Source: Gluconobacter sp. P1C6_b (GTDB lineage: Bacteria; Pseudomonadota; Alphaproteobacteria; Acetobacterales; Acetobacteraceae). From it: a stretch of DNA of 44,156 nucleotides. The notes under the pieces were generated by a model. It was not told the DNA's origin. It made no database searches and was given only the letters and a program-made list of their open reading frames with translations. Shown here piece by piece: positions 18,767 through 27,615 of this stretch; the stretch's first letter is position 1, and each line of letters starts with the position of its first letter. The stretch spans positions 1-44,156 of the forward strand of contig NZ_JACRVU010000022.1 of the NCBI RefSeq assembly GCF_018811945.1. Reading direction: 5' to 3'. The position numbers were made by a program, and so were the translations under genes.

Positions 18767-19159
18767 TCACTCACTCTGGCAGACCGCCTCGATGTTATTA
18801 CCGTCGGGATCAAGAACGAACGCGGCGTAATAGCGGGGGTGATAGCGTGTGCGAATACCTGGCGAACCATTGTCGCTGCCTCCATTGGCAAGGGCTACAG
18901 CGTGAAACGAATCGACCCGGTCATAGCTTATGGCGGTGAAGGATATGTGGATGGAGCGACCGGCACCTGTCTCGCCATGAATCCAGAAGCTAGGATAGCC
19001 GTCGCGACCAAAGCCATAACGCGCTGTGCCAAGAATGGTAAGCGCGGGATCGACACTGATGACCAACGATAGCCCCAGTGGTGCCAGAACCGCCTCATAA
19101 AAGCGCCGCGATGCATCGACGTCAGCGACGCCGATCTCGATGTGATTGATGACGTCCAT
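18767..19159 (-). CDS. VOC-superfamily protein (glyoxalase/dioxygenase fold)
   Basis: A 130-aa protein starting at MDVINHIEIGVADVD; a 9-residue longer form is possible. It has the VOC layout: strand with His6 (INHIEIGVADVDASRRFYEAVL), mid-part PSFWIHG, VHISF-like strand, and the C-terminal YHPRYYAAFVLDPDGNNIEAV where the Glu normally binds metal. It is the last gene of a four-gene operon and a paralogue of the first (20561-20971); both share RYYAA..DPDG. Substrate unknown; antibiotic or small-molecule modification is typical for such proteins. Confidence 0.8.
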   Translation of the reverse strand: MDVINHIEIGVADVDASRRFYEAVLAPLGLSLVISVDPALTILGTARYGFGRDGYPSFWIHGETGAGRSIHISFTAISYDRVDSFHAVALANGGSDNGSPGIRTRYHPRYYAAFVLDPDGNNIEAVCQSE

Positions 19160-19211
19160 TTCGTAATCCTTTTTAATGGGCCGCAAAGATGTTTACGCTG
19201 ACGCGGAATGG

Positions 19212-20216
19212 TCATCGTTCTTTATACGCGAGTGGCAAGTCGATGATGTGCGTATCCGCGATCGTTTCGGCAAAGCCGCTGCCAAACAATCCTGCCGGCG
19301 TCTGGAATCCGGCGCGAACCTCGCCAGCCAACACGCGCTTTGCGGCCTCAGCCGCGGCCATGGACGTGAAGCTGTAGCCGTTGACCGTGTCGAGCACTGA
19401 GCGCGCGATGCGGCCACCTGCGGCAGTTACCGCGACTGCGGCCTGGTAGCGATTGGCCTCGCGCTCCGCCGCATCCGGGCCGTCCAGAAGTGCCGCCAAA
19501 TCGCCTTCGGGGAAGGCGTTGCCGGACACATACACATAGGTCTCCACGTCGGGGATACCCGTCGACCGGCCAATCGTGATGATGTCGGGCAAGGTGACGG
19601 CGAAACAGGAGAGCTCACCCTGGCCGAAGTCAAACAATGCCGTTTCGCCAGCCGGCCGCGGCGTCAATCGCCCACCATGCAGTGTCAGGGTTTCGGTCAC
19701 GAGGTTGCGGCTCGCGCTGATTGCCGAACCGCGCGACATCGACCCGGCGACACGCAACGCAACCGCCACTTTGCTCGGGTTCTCTACGCGTGCGGCAGCA
19801 TGGCCGGCGAGGCAGCCCAACATCGCCACGCTGCCACCGCTTCCGGGCAGGAGCATCACGCCTGCTGCCTTCGCGTTCTCGTCCAGCTCTATCGCCAGAC
19901 GGTAGCTATCCAGCTCGGCGGCGATATCGAGATAGTGCACGCCCGACCGGATCGCGGCGCGCATCAACGGTGAGGCCGTATCCATGTAGGGACCAGCGCA
20001 GTTCAGCACTGCCGATACACCCGCCAGGGCAGTGTCGATCGCGCTGGACTCTGATAGCGTGAATGTATTGCAGGCAATGCCTAGCTGCTCGCCAAGTTTG
20101 TTGAGGGAGGTAAGAGTGCGGCCACCAAGAACAAGGGACAACCCAGCGGCATGCGCACGCTCGGTGACCATGCGGCCGGTATAGCCGGTAGCACCGTAGA
20201 TCATCAGTTTCTGCAT
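19212..20216 (-). CDS. Saccharopine-dehydrogenase-like NAD(P)-binding protein
   Basis: A 334-aa protein. The N-terminal Rossmann motif is MIYGATGYTGRMVTERAHAAGL, and VLNCAGPYMDTASPLMRAAI follows near residue 90, both typical of the saccharopine dehydrogenase / trans-acting enoyl reductase superfamily. Its C-terminal part lacks the lysine-pathway substrate residues I would expect, so it is probably an oxidoreductase on another substrate. It starts 6 nt after the SnoaL-like gene, within one operon with two VOC proteins. Confidence 0.8.
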   Translation of the reverse strand: MQKLMIYGATGYTGRMVTERAHAAGLSLVLGGRTLTSLNKLGEQLGIACNTFTLSESSAIDTALAGVSAVLNCAGPYMDTASPLMRAAIRSGVHYLDIAAELDSYRLAIELDENAKAAGVMLLPGSGGSVAMLGCLAGHAAARVENPSKVAVALRVAGSMSRGSAISASRNLVTETLTLHGGRLTPRPAGETALFDFGQGELSCFAVTLPDIITIGRSTGIPDVETYVYVSGNAFPEGDLAALLDGPDAAEREANRYQAAVAVTAAGGRIARSVLDTVNGYSFTSMAAAEAAKRVLAGEVRAGFQTPAGLFGSGFAETIADTHIIDLPLAYKER

Positions 20217-20222
20217 GATCGT

Positions 20223-20564
20223 CTACTCCAGATTCGCCTCGATACGCGTGATGAGCCGATCGGTGTCGATAGTGAGGTCGAGCAGGCCGATCTCGTGACC
20301 GAAGTCGCCGGTAAAATCGACACGCACGCGAGCACGGCCCTCAGGCAAGCGATTGATCGAGAGAAACTGGGTGACGGTGAGATAGCCGACGAAGTATCGC
20401 TCGATATAGTTACGGATACCGGCGTGGCCTTCAAAGCGGTGACCGATGGACGGATCATCGATCACCGTGTCTGGCGTGAACAACGCGACAAAGGCATCGA
20501 CATCGCCCGCATTGAGGGATGCAATCAGCGCGTCGGCGATGTTGCGCACGGAATCATGGATCAT
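20223..20564 (-). CDS. SnoaL / NTF2-like fold protein
   Basis: A 113-aa protein with the N-terminal helix and first strand of the SnoaL-like NTF2 fold: ADALIASLNAGDVDAFVALFTPDTVIDDP, then GHAGIRNYIERYF. These small alpha+beta barrels act as isomerases, hydratases or binding proteins. Its start overlaps the VOC gene stop by 4 nt (ATGA), and it is followed closely by the oxidoreductase. Substrate unknown. Confidence 0.75.
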   Translation of the reverse strand: MIHDSVRNIADALIASLNAGDVDAFVALFTPDTVIDDPSIGHRFEGHAGIRNYIERYFVGYLTVTQFLSINRLPEGRARVRVDFTGDFGHEIGLLDLTIDTDRLITRIEANLE

Positions 20565-20971
20565 AGCTGCTGCCCTTCGTGCTGCCAGCTCTTGTAAACG
20601 AATTCGAGGGAATAACCGTCCGGGTCACGAACCTGCGCGGCGTAGTAGCGCGGGTCGTAATGAAGCTGCGGCCCAGGCGGGTGGATCTCGCTCGCGCCAG
20701 CCGCCATTGCGGCGGCGTGCGCCGCCTCCACCATCGTCGGCGAGGTTGCGATTAAACCCACATGGACTGCACCGGGCGCGGCATCTCCCTGTCGCAGCCA
20801 GAAGAACATGCGTCCGTTCGCGCCGAAGCCCTTGAGGTCAGGATGCCCCGGCGGCCCATTCTTGCCGTCGTAATCGAGCCGTGAGGTGATGCCGAGAACG
20901 GGCAGTACCCGTTCGTAGAAGACAATCGAGCGATCAGTGTCACTTACTGTCAGGAAAATATGATCGAGCAT
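20561..20971 (-). CDS. VOC-superfamily protein, first gene of the operon
   Basis: A 136-aa protein: LDHIFLTVSDTDRSIVFYERVL with metal-ligand candidate His3, GRMFFWLRQGD, AVHVGLIATSP, then YDPRYYAAQVRDPDGYSLEFVYKSW ending in the usual metal Glu. Compared with the paralogue at 18767-19159 it is closer to the standard VOC length. It is divergent from an AraC-type regulator, with 190 bp between the starts, so induction by that regulator is likely. Confidence 0.82.
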   Translation of the reverse strand: MLDHIFLTVSDTDRSIVFYERVLPVLGITSRLDYDGKNGPPGHPDLKGFGANGRMFFWLRQGDAAPGAVHVGLIATSPTMVEAAHAAAMAAGASEIHPPGPQLHYDPRYYAAQVRDPDGYSLEFVYKSWQHEGQQL

Positions 20972-21161
20972 CTTGCATTCCTCAAATCATGTCGCCGCCA
21001 CCAACCTCGATATTCCGGGCGATCAGGCAATCGATAGTCGCCGCATTTTCATGGAAACAGGTAGCTGCATGTTCGTCTGGGCGCTCATCTGATCCTGCCC
21101 ACTTCTTGCCTATTCCTACTTATCGATTGTCCGGGAAGAGAATTCGTGGGAGCGAGCGGAG

Positions 21162-22037
21162 ATGGAGACACAACTCGTCGAACTGCGTGCGCTGGCGGCA
21201 CGCGCCGAGAACCGCCGTACCGAAAGCGGTATCCCCCGCGTCGCGATGGTGCAGGGGATGGTTCCCGAGCATCAACTCGCAGCCGTCTATGAGCCGATGG
21301 TCAATCTGATCCTGACGGGGTCGAAGACGATGACGGTGGGTGACCGCATGCTCCGTTACGATGCGGCGACCTACTTCGTCATGTCGGTCGACCTGCCCGC
21401 AGTTGGCGCCATCCATCCGTCGGATGGCGGCGCACCGTATCTTGCGGTCAGCCTCACGATTCAGCCCTCCGTGGTCGCCACATTGCTGACAGATATGCCC
21501 AAAATTGGCGGCGGTGAGCTTTACCGTTCCGGCTTTTCGGTTGCTCCAGTAACGGCGGACCTGCTCGACGCCTGGGTCCGGATGCTTCGTCTCATAGACC
21601 ACCCGAACGAGATTGCCGCGCTAGCGCCCGCTTACGAACGCGAGATTCTGTTCCGCGTCCTGCAGGGACCAATGGGCTGGATGTTACGAGACATCGCCAT
21701 GCCTGACACCGCGTTGTCGAGGATCGCGGTGGTGATTCAATGGATACGCGTGAATTTCGCGCGCCCGGTGCGCGTCGAGATGTTGGCCGAAATGGCGGCG
21801 CTCAGTGTCACCGCCTTTCATCGCCACTTCAAGGCGGTAACGGCGCTCAGCCCCCTGCAGTACCAGAAGCACGTCCGCCTTCTACACGCCCGATCCATGC
21901 TAATCGCAGGCGATGGAAACGTTACGGCCATAGCGTTCCGCGTCGGCTATGAAAGCCCAACGCAATTCAGCCGGGAGTATACCCGTCAGTTCGGCTTAGC
22001 GCCGTCACGGGACGCCGTGCGACTAAGGCAACCATGA
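21162..22037 (+). CDS. AraC-family transcriptional regulator
   Basis: A 291-aa protein. Residues about 20-180 match the N-terminal AraC_N cupin-like effector domain (EHQLAAVYEPMVNLILTGSKT). The C-terminal 100 residues carry the two HTH units: VRVEMLAEMAALSVTAFHRHF and VTAIAFRVGYESPTQFSREY. It is probably an activator of the divergent VOC / SnoaL / oxidoreductase operon and its own gene, the usual arrangement. GGGAG and GCGGAG precede the ATG at 21162. The effector is unknown. Confidence 0.9.
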   Translation: METQLVELRALAARAENRRTESGIPRVAMVQGMVPEHQLAAVYEPMVNLILTGSKTMTVGDRMLRYDAATYFVMSVDLPAVGAIHPSDGGAPYLAVSLTIQPSVVATLLTDMPKIGGGELYRSGFSVAPVTADLLDAWVRMLRLIDHPNEIAALAPAYEREILFRVLQGPMGWMLRDIAMPDTALSRIAVVIQWIRVNFARPVRVEMLAEMAALSVTAFHRHFKAVTALSPLQYQKHVRLLHARSMLIAGDGNVTAIAFRVGYESPTQFSREYTRQFGLAPSRDAVRLRQP

Positions 22038-22338
22038 TCCCTTGGCAGAGGAGAGATCGTCAATGACACACGAGGTGCAGAAATCATTCAGAGACCCTTT
22101 ACCCGTTGCCTCGCGGAAAAACCTCGAATTAAAGCCGCCGCCACGTGGCCACTCGTAGATCAGTCGACTCAATGAGTAGGCGCCAGCTTCCGGCGGTGCC
22201 GCATGCTCAGCTAGGAAATGAGAGCGACTTGGTATTATCGGAAGCCGTCATCAACTTGAAGGCTGCGAATGGCAGCTTCCGGTCAGGCCTCCCCGATAAC
22301 CGACATTCCGTTCTCCCCCCCATTGCAGTCACATAGAG
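22038..22338. other. Intergenic stretch behind the AraC-type gene
   Basis: About 300 bp without a supported coding frame. A 63-aa open frame starting at 22145 has no ribosome site or family likeness. It separates the metabolic module from the defence block; no clear terminator hairpin is seen. Confidence 0.4.
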
Positions 22339-23076
22339 CTATTTTTGCAGCATCATTTCCGCCATCCCGTCCAGCCTTGCCTTATGCTGTTCCCAGTCCG
22401 GCATCACGCGTTCTAGAAGTGACCAGAAGGCTGGGCCATGATTGTGCTCCTTCAGGTGGCACAGCTCATGCAGGATGACGTAGTCAATGCAGTCACGCGG
22501 CGCTTTGGCTAGATGTGGGTTCAGTGTGATGGTGCCCCCCGGTGAGCAGTTGCCCCACTGCGTCTGCATGACCTGAAGCTTCAGAGCGGGAGATGTTTTG
22601 ACCCACAATGTTGTGGGGAGAAGGGCTGACAGGCGGTGACGGAACACCTCTTGCGCCCGCGTAAAATACCAGAGTTCCAGCAGCTTCTGAATCCGCAAGA
22701 CGTTGCGGTCCTGCACGGACACCTCCAGTCGTCCGCGCAACATGCGCACGGTTTCCGGCGCATCGGGCTGATGATGCACTTTCAGCAGATGCCGCCGTCC
22801 CAGATAGAAATGGCTTTCCCCGCTGACATAGGCGCGCGGCGTGGCATGTTCCTGCACCGCCCGAAAGTCCCGCAGTTTCTGCCAGATCCAGCGGGTTTTC
22901 TGGTGCAGCGCCTTGTCCAGATCAGCCTCTGTTGTGCCTTCGGGAACAATCACCTGCACAGTCAGGTCAGGATGCACCTTGATGCGCAGCGTCGTGCCGG
23001 GGCGCGCACGGGGGATCAGGGTCACGCGGATCTGCTCACCCCCATAGGTCAGGATGCGAGTGGGAGTTTCTTCCAT
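22339..23076 (-). CDS. YgjP/SprT-like zinc metalloprotease (DUF45)
   Basis: A 245-aa protein. The zinc motif HELCHLKEHNHGPAFW (near 208-223) has the HExxH of the YgjP/WLM/SprT-like gluzincins, followed by the third histidine in the same segment. The N-terminal half is a beta-rich domain (RARPGTTLRIKVHPDLTVQVIVP). It starts 2 nt after the HsdR stop, so it belongs to the restriction operon. From memory, this family is often found directly behind type I hsdR genes; its role there is not settled. Turnover of restriction subunits is a reasonable guess. Confidence 0.85.
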   Translation of the reverse strand: MEETPTRILTYGGEQIRVTLIPRARPGTTLRIKVHPDLTVQVIVPEGTTEADLDKALHQKTRWIWQKLRDFRAVQEHATPRAYVSGESHFYLGRRHLLKVHHQPDAPETVRMLRGRLEVSVQDRNVLRIQKLLELWYFTRAQEVFRHRLSALLPTTLWVKTSPALKLQVMQTQWGNCSPGGTITLNPHLAKAPRDCIDYVILHELCHLKEHNHGPAFWSLLERVMPDWEQHKARLDGMAEMMLQK

Positions 23077-23078
23077 GC

Positions 23079-26000
23079 TCAGCCGCGTAGGGTATCAGCA
23101 GGCCCGGCCCGCATGATCTGGATAACCTGCTCGATGATCTCCTGCGCCTTGTCGACACCAAAGCCTGCTTTCTGGCCCGTGCTGAACAGCAGCGGCAGCA
23201 GTTCTTTCCTGACTGCTTTTTCCATATCCGGTCGGCTGAGTGAGTTCTCCCGCACTGCCTTGTCCACGATGGTGTCGATCTCAAACGCCAGATCAATCCA
23301 GCGCTGGTTCTCCTCATCCGTCTGCTTATGGTTGAAGATGGCCGCCAGTGTTTTCAGGAACACGCCATAATAGGCCTGCGCGTGGCGGTGCCCGTCAAAT
23401 ACGGACGGAATGTTTTCCAGCTTTCGGTTGGCCACCTGTTCCTCGAACTCCTGAAACAGCATGAACTGCTTGAGCGGATGATCGAACAGGCTTTCCGCTT
23501 CCTCAATCACCTTGCGCAGCAGGGCCGAGAAGGCCTCCTTCGCATACGGATCATCCTGCATCTCGTGGTCGATCATTTTCGTCACACGGGTGCGGATCAG
23601 ATCCGTCTCGTTGCGGGTTTTCTCCTCGCTCCAGGTCTCTGGCTGGTTGTCTTTCGACTTCTGCCCCATCTTGCCGACCGCATAGAGCCCTTCGGACTCA
23701 TGAACCTTCACCCCGGCGACGTGTCGGTCCAGCAGCTTCTTCACCTGTTCGGCATACTGATCGAAGTCCACAGTTTCGCCTGTATCCTGCATGACTATTT
23801 GGCGGAGGCTGGTCATCTGCTTCAGCGTCTCCTTGTAGGTGGCGCGGTCTTTTTCCGTGAAGCTGGTGTCTTCAAAGAACGCCACGGATTGCAGCGCCAC
23901 CTTCAGACAGGCCGCAAACTTTGTCAGCGCCTCATAGAAGTCATCCCGGCGCTTGAGGTTCACGTCCACCATCTGGCCGTGTTCCTCCACCATGCGGGGC
24001 ATAAGCACGGCACGTAGCTGCTGGAGGTCACTCCTGTTCTTCACACCGTCAAAAATAGCCCAGAGTGCTTTATGCAGGGCCGGGAGCTCGCGGTATTCCG
24101 TGCTCATCTGGCTATACAGCCCGGCAATATCCTTCGGGTCATACCCGCCGACATTTTCGGCAGCCAGTTCGTCATACCGGGCCAGCGTGGTGTCCAGTTC
24201 CGCCAGAATGCCGCGATAATCAATCAGCAACCCGTGCTTTTTCTGGTCATGCAGCCGGTTCACGCGGGCAATGGCCTGAAGCAGATTGTGTTGCTTCAGC
24301 GGCTTGTCGATATAGAGCACAGCATTTTTCGGTTCATCAAAGCCGGTCAGTAGCTTGTCGACCACGATGATCAGCTTGAGGTCCGGGTCTTTCTCAAAGC
24401 GTTCAATGACGCCGCGTGTGTAGTCATCCTCGCTCTGGCTGCCGACATTATCCTTCCACCAGTCCTGAATCTCGGGCTGTTTGCGCTCATCGACTTCCGT
24501 ATGGCCTTCGCGCGTATCGGGCGGGCTCATGACGATGGCGCTTTCAAACCGCCCGACCTCATCCAGATACTGCTTGTAGCGGATGGCGGAGAGCTTGCTG
24601 TCACAGGCCAGCATGCCCTTGAGGTCGCTGTCGATATTGTTGTCAAAATGCGTGGCCAGATCCATGGCAATCAGCCGGATGCGGTCATCCGCCTTGTAAA
24701 CCTGATTGGCGCGGGCAAAACGCTTCTTGAGGTCCGTAACCTGCTCCTCGGTCAGTCCCTGCGTGATGCGCTCGAACCAGGCATCAATGGCGCGGTCGTT
24801 CACATCCAGATCAGGCTTGCGTTCTTCATAGAGCAGGGGTGTGACCGTTCCATCCGCCACGGCCTGCTGCATGGTGTAGGAATGGATGATCTTGCCGAAC
24901 CGACTGGTGGTTTCACTGCCTTTGAGCAGCGGTGTGCCGGTAAAGGCGATAAAGGCGGCATTGGGCAAAGCGTGCTTCATGCGGGCATGGTTCTCGCCGC
25001 CCTGACTGCGATGGCCTTCATCCACCAGCACGATGATGTCCGCGCTGTCGTTATGACACTCGGGCAGCGTGGTCGCTGTGTGAAACTTGTTGATGAGCGA
25101 GAAGATGATGCGCTCCTGCCCACGCCCGATCTGCTGCGCCAGACGGCGGCCAGAGGTGGCGAGAGCTTCGTCCTTGTCCTTCTTGTCCGCCAGTTCGCCG
25201 CCGGTGGAGAAGGTGGTGCTCAACTGGCGTTCCAGATCCTTGCGGTCTGTCACCACCAGAATACGGCACTGCTTGAGATCGTCATCCAGAATGAGGGCGC
25301 GGCTGAGGAACACCATGGTGAAGGACTTTCCCGACCCTGTGGTGTGCCAGACCACGCCGCCTTCACGCCCGCCATCGCTGCGGCGGGACTTGATGCGTTC
25401 CAGCAGGCGTTTGATGCCAAAGACCTGCTGATAGCGGGCCACGATCTTGCCGGCCTTGCGGTCGACCAGCGTGAAGAACCGCGCCATCTCCAGCAGACGC
25501 TCAGGGGAGAGCAGGCCGATCAGAAGCCGGTCCTGATCCGTGATGGCAAGCGGGCGGGAGGCCCAGTCATCGAACCACGTCCGGTCAGACGGTTCGCGTA
25601 TGGCAAATAGCGCGTCTTTCTGGGCCCCAGAAAGCGGCGTGTTCTTGAGCGCCTCCATCCGGCTTTCGGGAATGTCCTCTTCCTTCCAGCTTGCCCAGAA
25701 TTTCTTGGGCGTGCCGCAGGTGCCATAGCGCCCGTCATGCCCGGTGATGGAGAGCAGAAGTTGGCTGTAGGCGAAAAGCTGGGGGATTTCATCCTTGTTC
25801 TGATTGCGAATACTCTGGGAAATCCCGACCTCCACGGTCGGGCCTTTGCCCGGCTGACCATCGGGGCGCTTGGCCTCGATCACCGCCAGCGGAATGCCGT
25901 TGACGAAGCAGACAATGTCCGGCCTGCGGGTCTGTGTCAGATCCGTGCGCAGGACGCTGAATTCTTCCGTGAAGGTAAAGCTGTTGTTCTGTGGGTTCTG

Positions 26001-26375
26001 CCAGTCGATCAGCGCGATGGTCGGGTTGGCCTTGCGCCCACCGATGAACTCGTGTGCAACAATTCCGAACAGCAGATGCGTCGTCATCTTGTCATTGGCA
26101 TCGCGGAGGCCGGAGACAAAGTCCGGATGCGTGACGTGCGACACCAGCGCATCAATAGCCTGATCGGACAGGCTGTGTTCCTGGCCTTCAAACGTAAAGC
26201 GCCGCTTTTTCAGCTCCGCTCGCAGGAGAGGAACCAGCACCACGGTGCTCTGTTTGCCTCCCCGCAACGCCAGCGCCTCGGATGGCGACAGAAACCGCCA
26301 GCCAAGGGTGCTGAGGAGGGCCAGCGCCGGAAGCTTGGCGCTGTATTCTTCCTGAAATTTTGGGGCGGGAGCCAT
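23079..26375 (-). CDS. hsdR: Type I restriction enzyme, endonuclease/translocase subunit HsdR
   Basis: A protein of about 1098 aa that cuts unmethylated DNA after ATP-driven translocation. The N-terminal nuclease domain holds RRPDIVCFVNGIPLAVIEAK (D...ExK, near 155-175). The motor follows with Walker A WHTTGSGKSFTMVFL (near 345), the DEAD-like VDEGHRSQGG, and TGTPLLKG. The C-terminal part is the helical HsdR domain that binds HsdM. The start is unsure: ATG at 26375 (MAPAPKF), or a TTG three codons earlier with AGGA very close. It follows hsdS by about 30 nt. Confidence 0.95.
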   Translation of the reverse strand: MAPAPKFQEEYSAKLPALALLSTLGWRFLSPSEALALRGGKQSTVVLVPLLRAELKKRRFTFEGQEHSLSDQAIDALVSHVTHPDFVSGLRDANDKMTTHLLFGIVAHEFIGGRKANPTIALIDWQNPQNNSFTFTEEFSVLRTDLTQTRRPDIVCFVNGIPLAVIEAKRPDGQPGKGPTVEVGISQSIRNQNKDEIPQLFAYSQLLLSITGHDGRYGTCGTPKKFWASWKEEDIPESRMEALKNTPLSGAQKDALFAIREPSDRTWFDDWASRPLAITDQDRLLIGLLSPERLLEMARFFTLVDRKAGKIVARYQQVFGIKRLLERIKSRRSDGGREGGVVWHTTGSGKSFTMVFLSRALILDDDLKQCRILVVTDRKDLERQLSTTFSTGGELADKKDKDEALATSGRRLAQQIGRGQERIIFSLINKFHTATTLPECHNDSADIIVLVDEGHRSQGGENHARMKHALPNAAFIAFTGTPLLKGSETTSRFGKIIHSYTMQQAVADGTVTPLLYEERKPDLDVNDRAIDAWFERITQGLTEEQVTDLKKRFARANQVYKADDRIRLIAMDLATHFDNNIDSDLKGMLACDSKLSAIRYKQYLDEVGRFESAIVMSPPDTREGHTEVDERKQPEIQDWWKDNVGSQSEDDYTRGVIERFEKDPDLKLIIVVDKLLTGFDEPKNAVLYIDKPLKQHNLLQAIARVNRLHDQKKHGLLIDYRGILAELDTTLARYDELAAENVGGYDPKDIAGLYSQMSTEYRELPALHKALWAIFDGVKNRSDLQQLRAVLMPRMVEEHGQMVDVNLKRRDDFYEALTKFAACLKVALQSVAFFEDTSFTEKDRATYKETLKQMTSLRQIVMQDTGETVDFDQYAEQVKKLLDRHVAGVKVHESEGLYAVGKMGQKSKDNQPETWSEEKTRNETDLIRTRVTKMIDHEMQDDPYAKEAFSALLRKVIEEAESLFDHPLKQFMLFQEFEEQVANRKLENIPSVFDGHRHAQAYYGVFLKTLAAIFNHKQTDEENQRWIDLAFEIDTIVDKAVRENSLSRPDMEKAVRKELLPLLFSTGQKAGFGVDKAQEIIEQVIQIMRAGPADTLRG

Positions 26376-26406
26376 AATGTTCAAATGTCCTGTAAGCTGA
26401 AATACC

Positions 26407-27615
26407 TTAATCGACCTTCACGCGGCGCTTGCCCGTGAGAAGCTGCTGCATCAGGGCTTTCTTTTGCTGACGCAGGCGCGCAAGGTCGGATTCAAGGGCC
26501 GTGATTTCTTCGTCCGCTGTGGTCAGGACGGCGGCGATGGCTTTCTGTTCAGAAAATTCGGACGGGATCTTTATTTTTTGTCTAAGGACATCCTTTTTTC
26601 CCAAGCCCAACTGAGCCGTGCCGTTAGCCCTGCGACGTAAATTCTTATTTATTGGGTGTGAATTTATTAGAAAGTGAAGAAATTTACTGTCACAATCGCC
26701 AATATGGAGGGCATAAACATGGTCTCCCAGCACATACAGATCGTCTCGATCAATATAAGAAGTTCTACCTATAATATTTCCGCCTCCGATATCATCTTTT
26801 GGCATGACCAACGTACCTTTTGGCAAAAGGTCGGCATTATGCTGAGTGGATTTCGTGCAAACGAGATTTCCTAACCGGTTTACAGAACCCATATCGACAA
26901 TAAATCGTTCTCCATTTTCACAGATATATTGAGTTTTAGATGTTGCTGTTTGTACCGTGGCAACATCTGAAAGAGAGCAAATTTTCCACTCCCCCGTGAA
27001 CCCCGGCAGGCGTTTTTTGCCTGTGAGGAGTTGCTGCATGAGGGCTTTTTTCTGCTGCTGACTGTTGGCCAGAAGCTTCTCAGTCCCTTCAATCGCACGA
27101 TCCCACGTCGAGAGGATCGCTGCGATCTTCTTCTGTTCGGGGAGTGGGGGGAGGATTACGGGAAACTGTTTTAATTGTGTGGAATTGATGCTTGCCAAAT
27201 TTGTGCTGCGTTTCGCACAGGACAAAAAATATCCTTTGCCGTAGGGGCTGGCCGAGAGATTGGCTAGAAAGTAAGAATCAAGTTTATTCTGGTCTGGCCT
27301 TACGGCAAAGACGTGATTTTGATGTAGGCAAGGCATTATTTGGCCTCGCCATACATCTCCACGGCCCAATTTATCGAAATCACCGCCTTCGTTCATCAGA
27401 ACGTCGCCGGAGTGAAGGGAAAAACGATTTATTTTCTCTTTATCTATTTCGATAGTTTTGACGTCTCTAAGATCAAGATAACCATCTTGCACGTTTGCAA
27501 CGCGTAAATACGGAAGACTGATCGGATTTACGATGGTCTTCTGACTTTTGGCAATGCCGCTACGGATATCGGCAACATCTTCTAGTGACGCTTTTCTCCA
27601 CCCCTCAGGAAGCAT
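26407..27615 (-). CDS. hsdS: Type I restriction enzyme, specificity subunit HsdS
   Basis: A 402-aa protein that sets the recognition sequence. It has two target-recognition domains (about 1-140 and 200-345), each followed by a conserved helical spacer: LPEQKKIAAILSTWDRAIEG with QQKKALMQQLLTGKKRLPGF, and SEQKAIAAVLTTADEEITAL with QQKKALMQQLLTGKRR. The spacer repeats are nearly identical at DNA level too, which would let the TRDs be exchanged by recombination. It overlaps the hsdM end by 11 nt. The second TRD is notably AT-rich, pointing to recent TRD replacement. Confidence 0.93.
   Translation of the reverse strand: MLPEGWRKASLEDVADIRSGIAKSQKTIVNPISLPYLRVANVQDGYLDLRDVKTIEIDKEKINRFSLHSGDVLMNEGGDFDKLGRGDVWRGQIMPCLHQNHVFAVRPDQNKLDSYFLANLSASPYGKGYFLSCAKRSTNLASINSTQLKQFPVILPPLPEQKKIAAILSTWDRAIEGTEKLLANSQQQKKALMQQLLTGKKRLPGFTGEWKICSLSDVATVQTATSKTQYICENGERFIVDMGSVNRLGNLVCTKSTQHNADLLPKGTLVMPKDDIGGGNIIGRTSYIDRDDLYVLGDHVYALHIGDCDSKFLHFLINSHPINKNLRRRANGTAQLGLGKKDVLRQKIKIPSEFSEQKAIAAVLTTADEEITALESDLARLRQQKKALMQQLLTGKRRVKVD

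Noticed and set aside
18511-18939. 142-aa open frame on the plus strand
   Set aside because: Composition is random-like, it overlaps the ACT pseudogene and the VOC gene on the other strand, and it has no ribosome site.
24501-25610. 369-aa open frame on the plus strand
   Set aside because: Antisense shadow of hsdR; no family likeness and no ribosome site.
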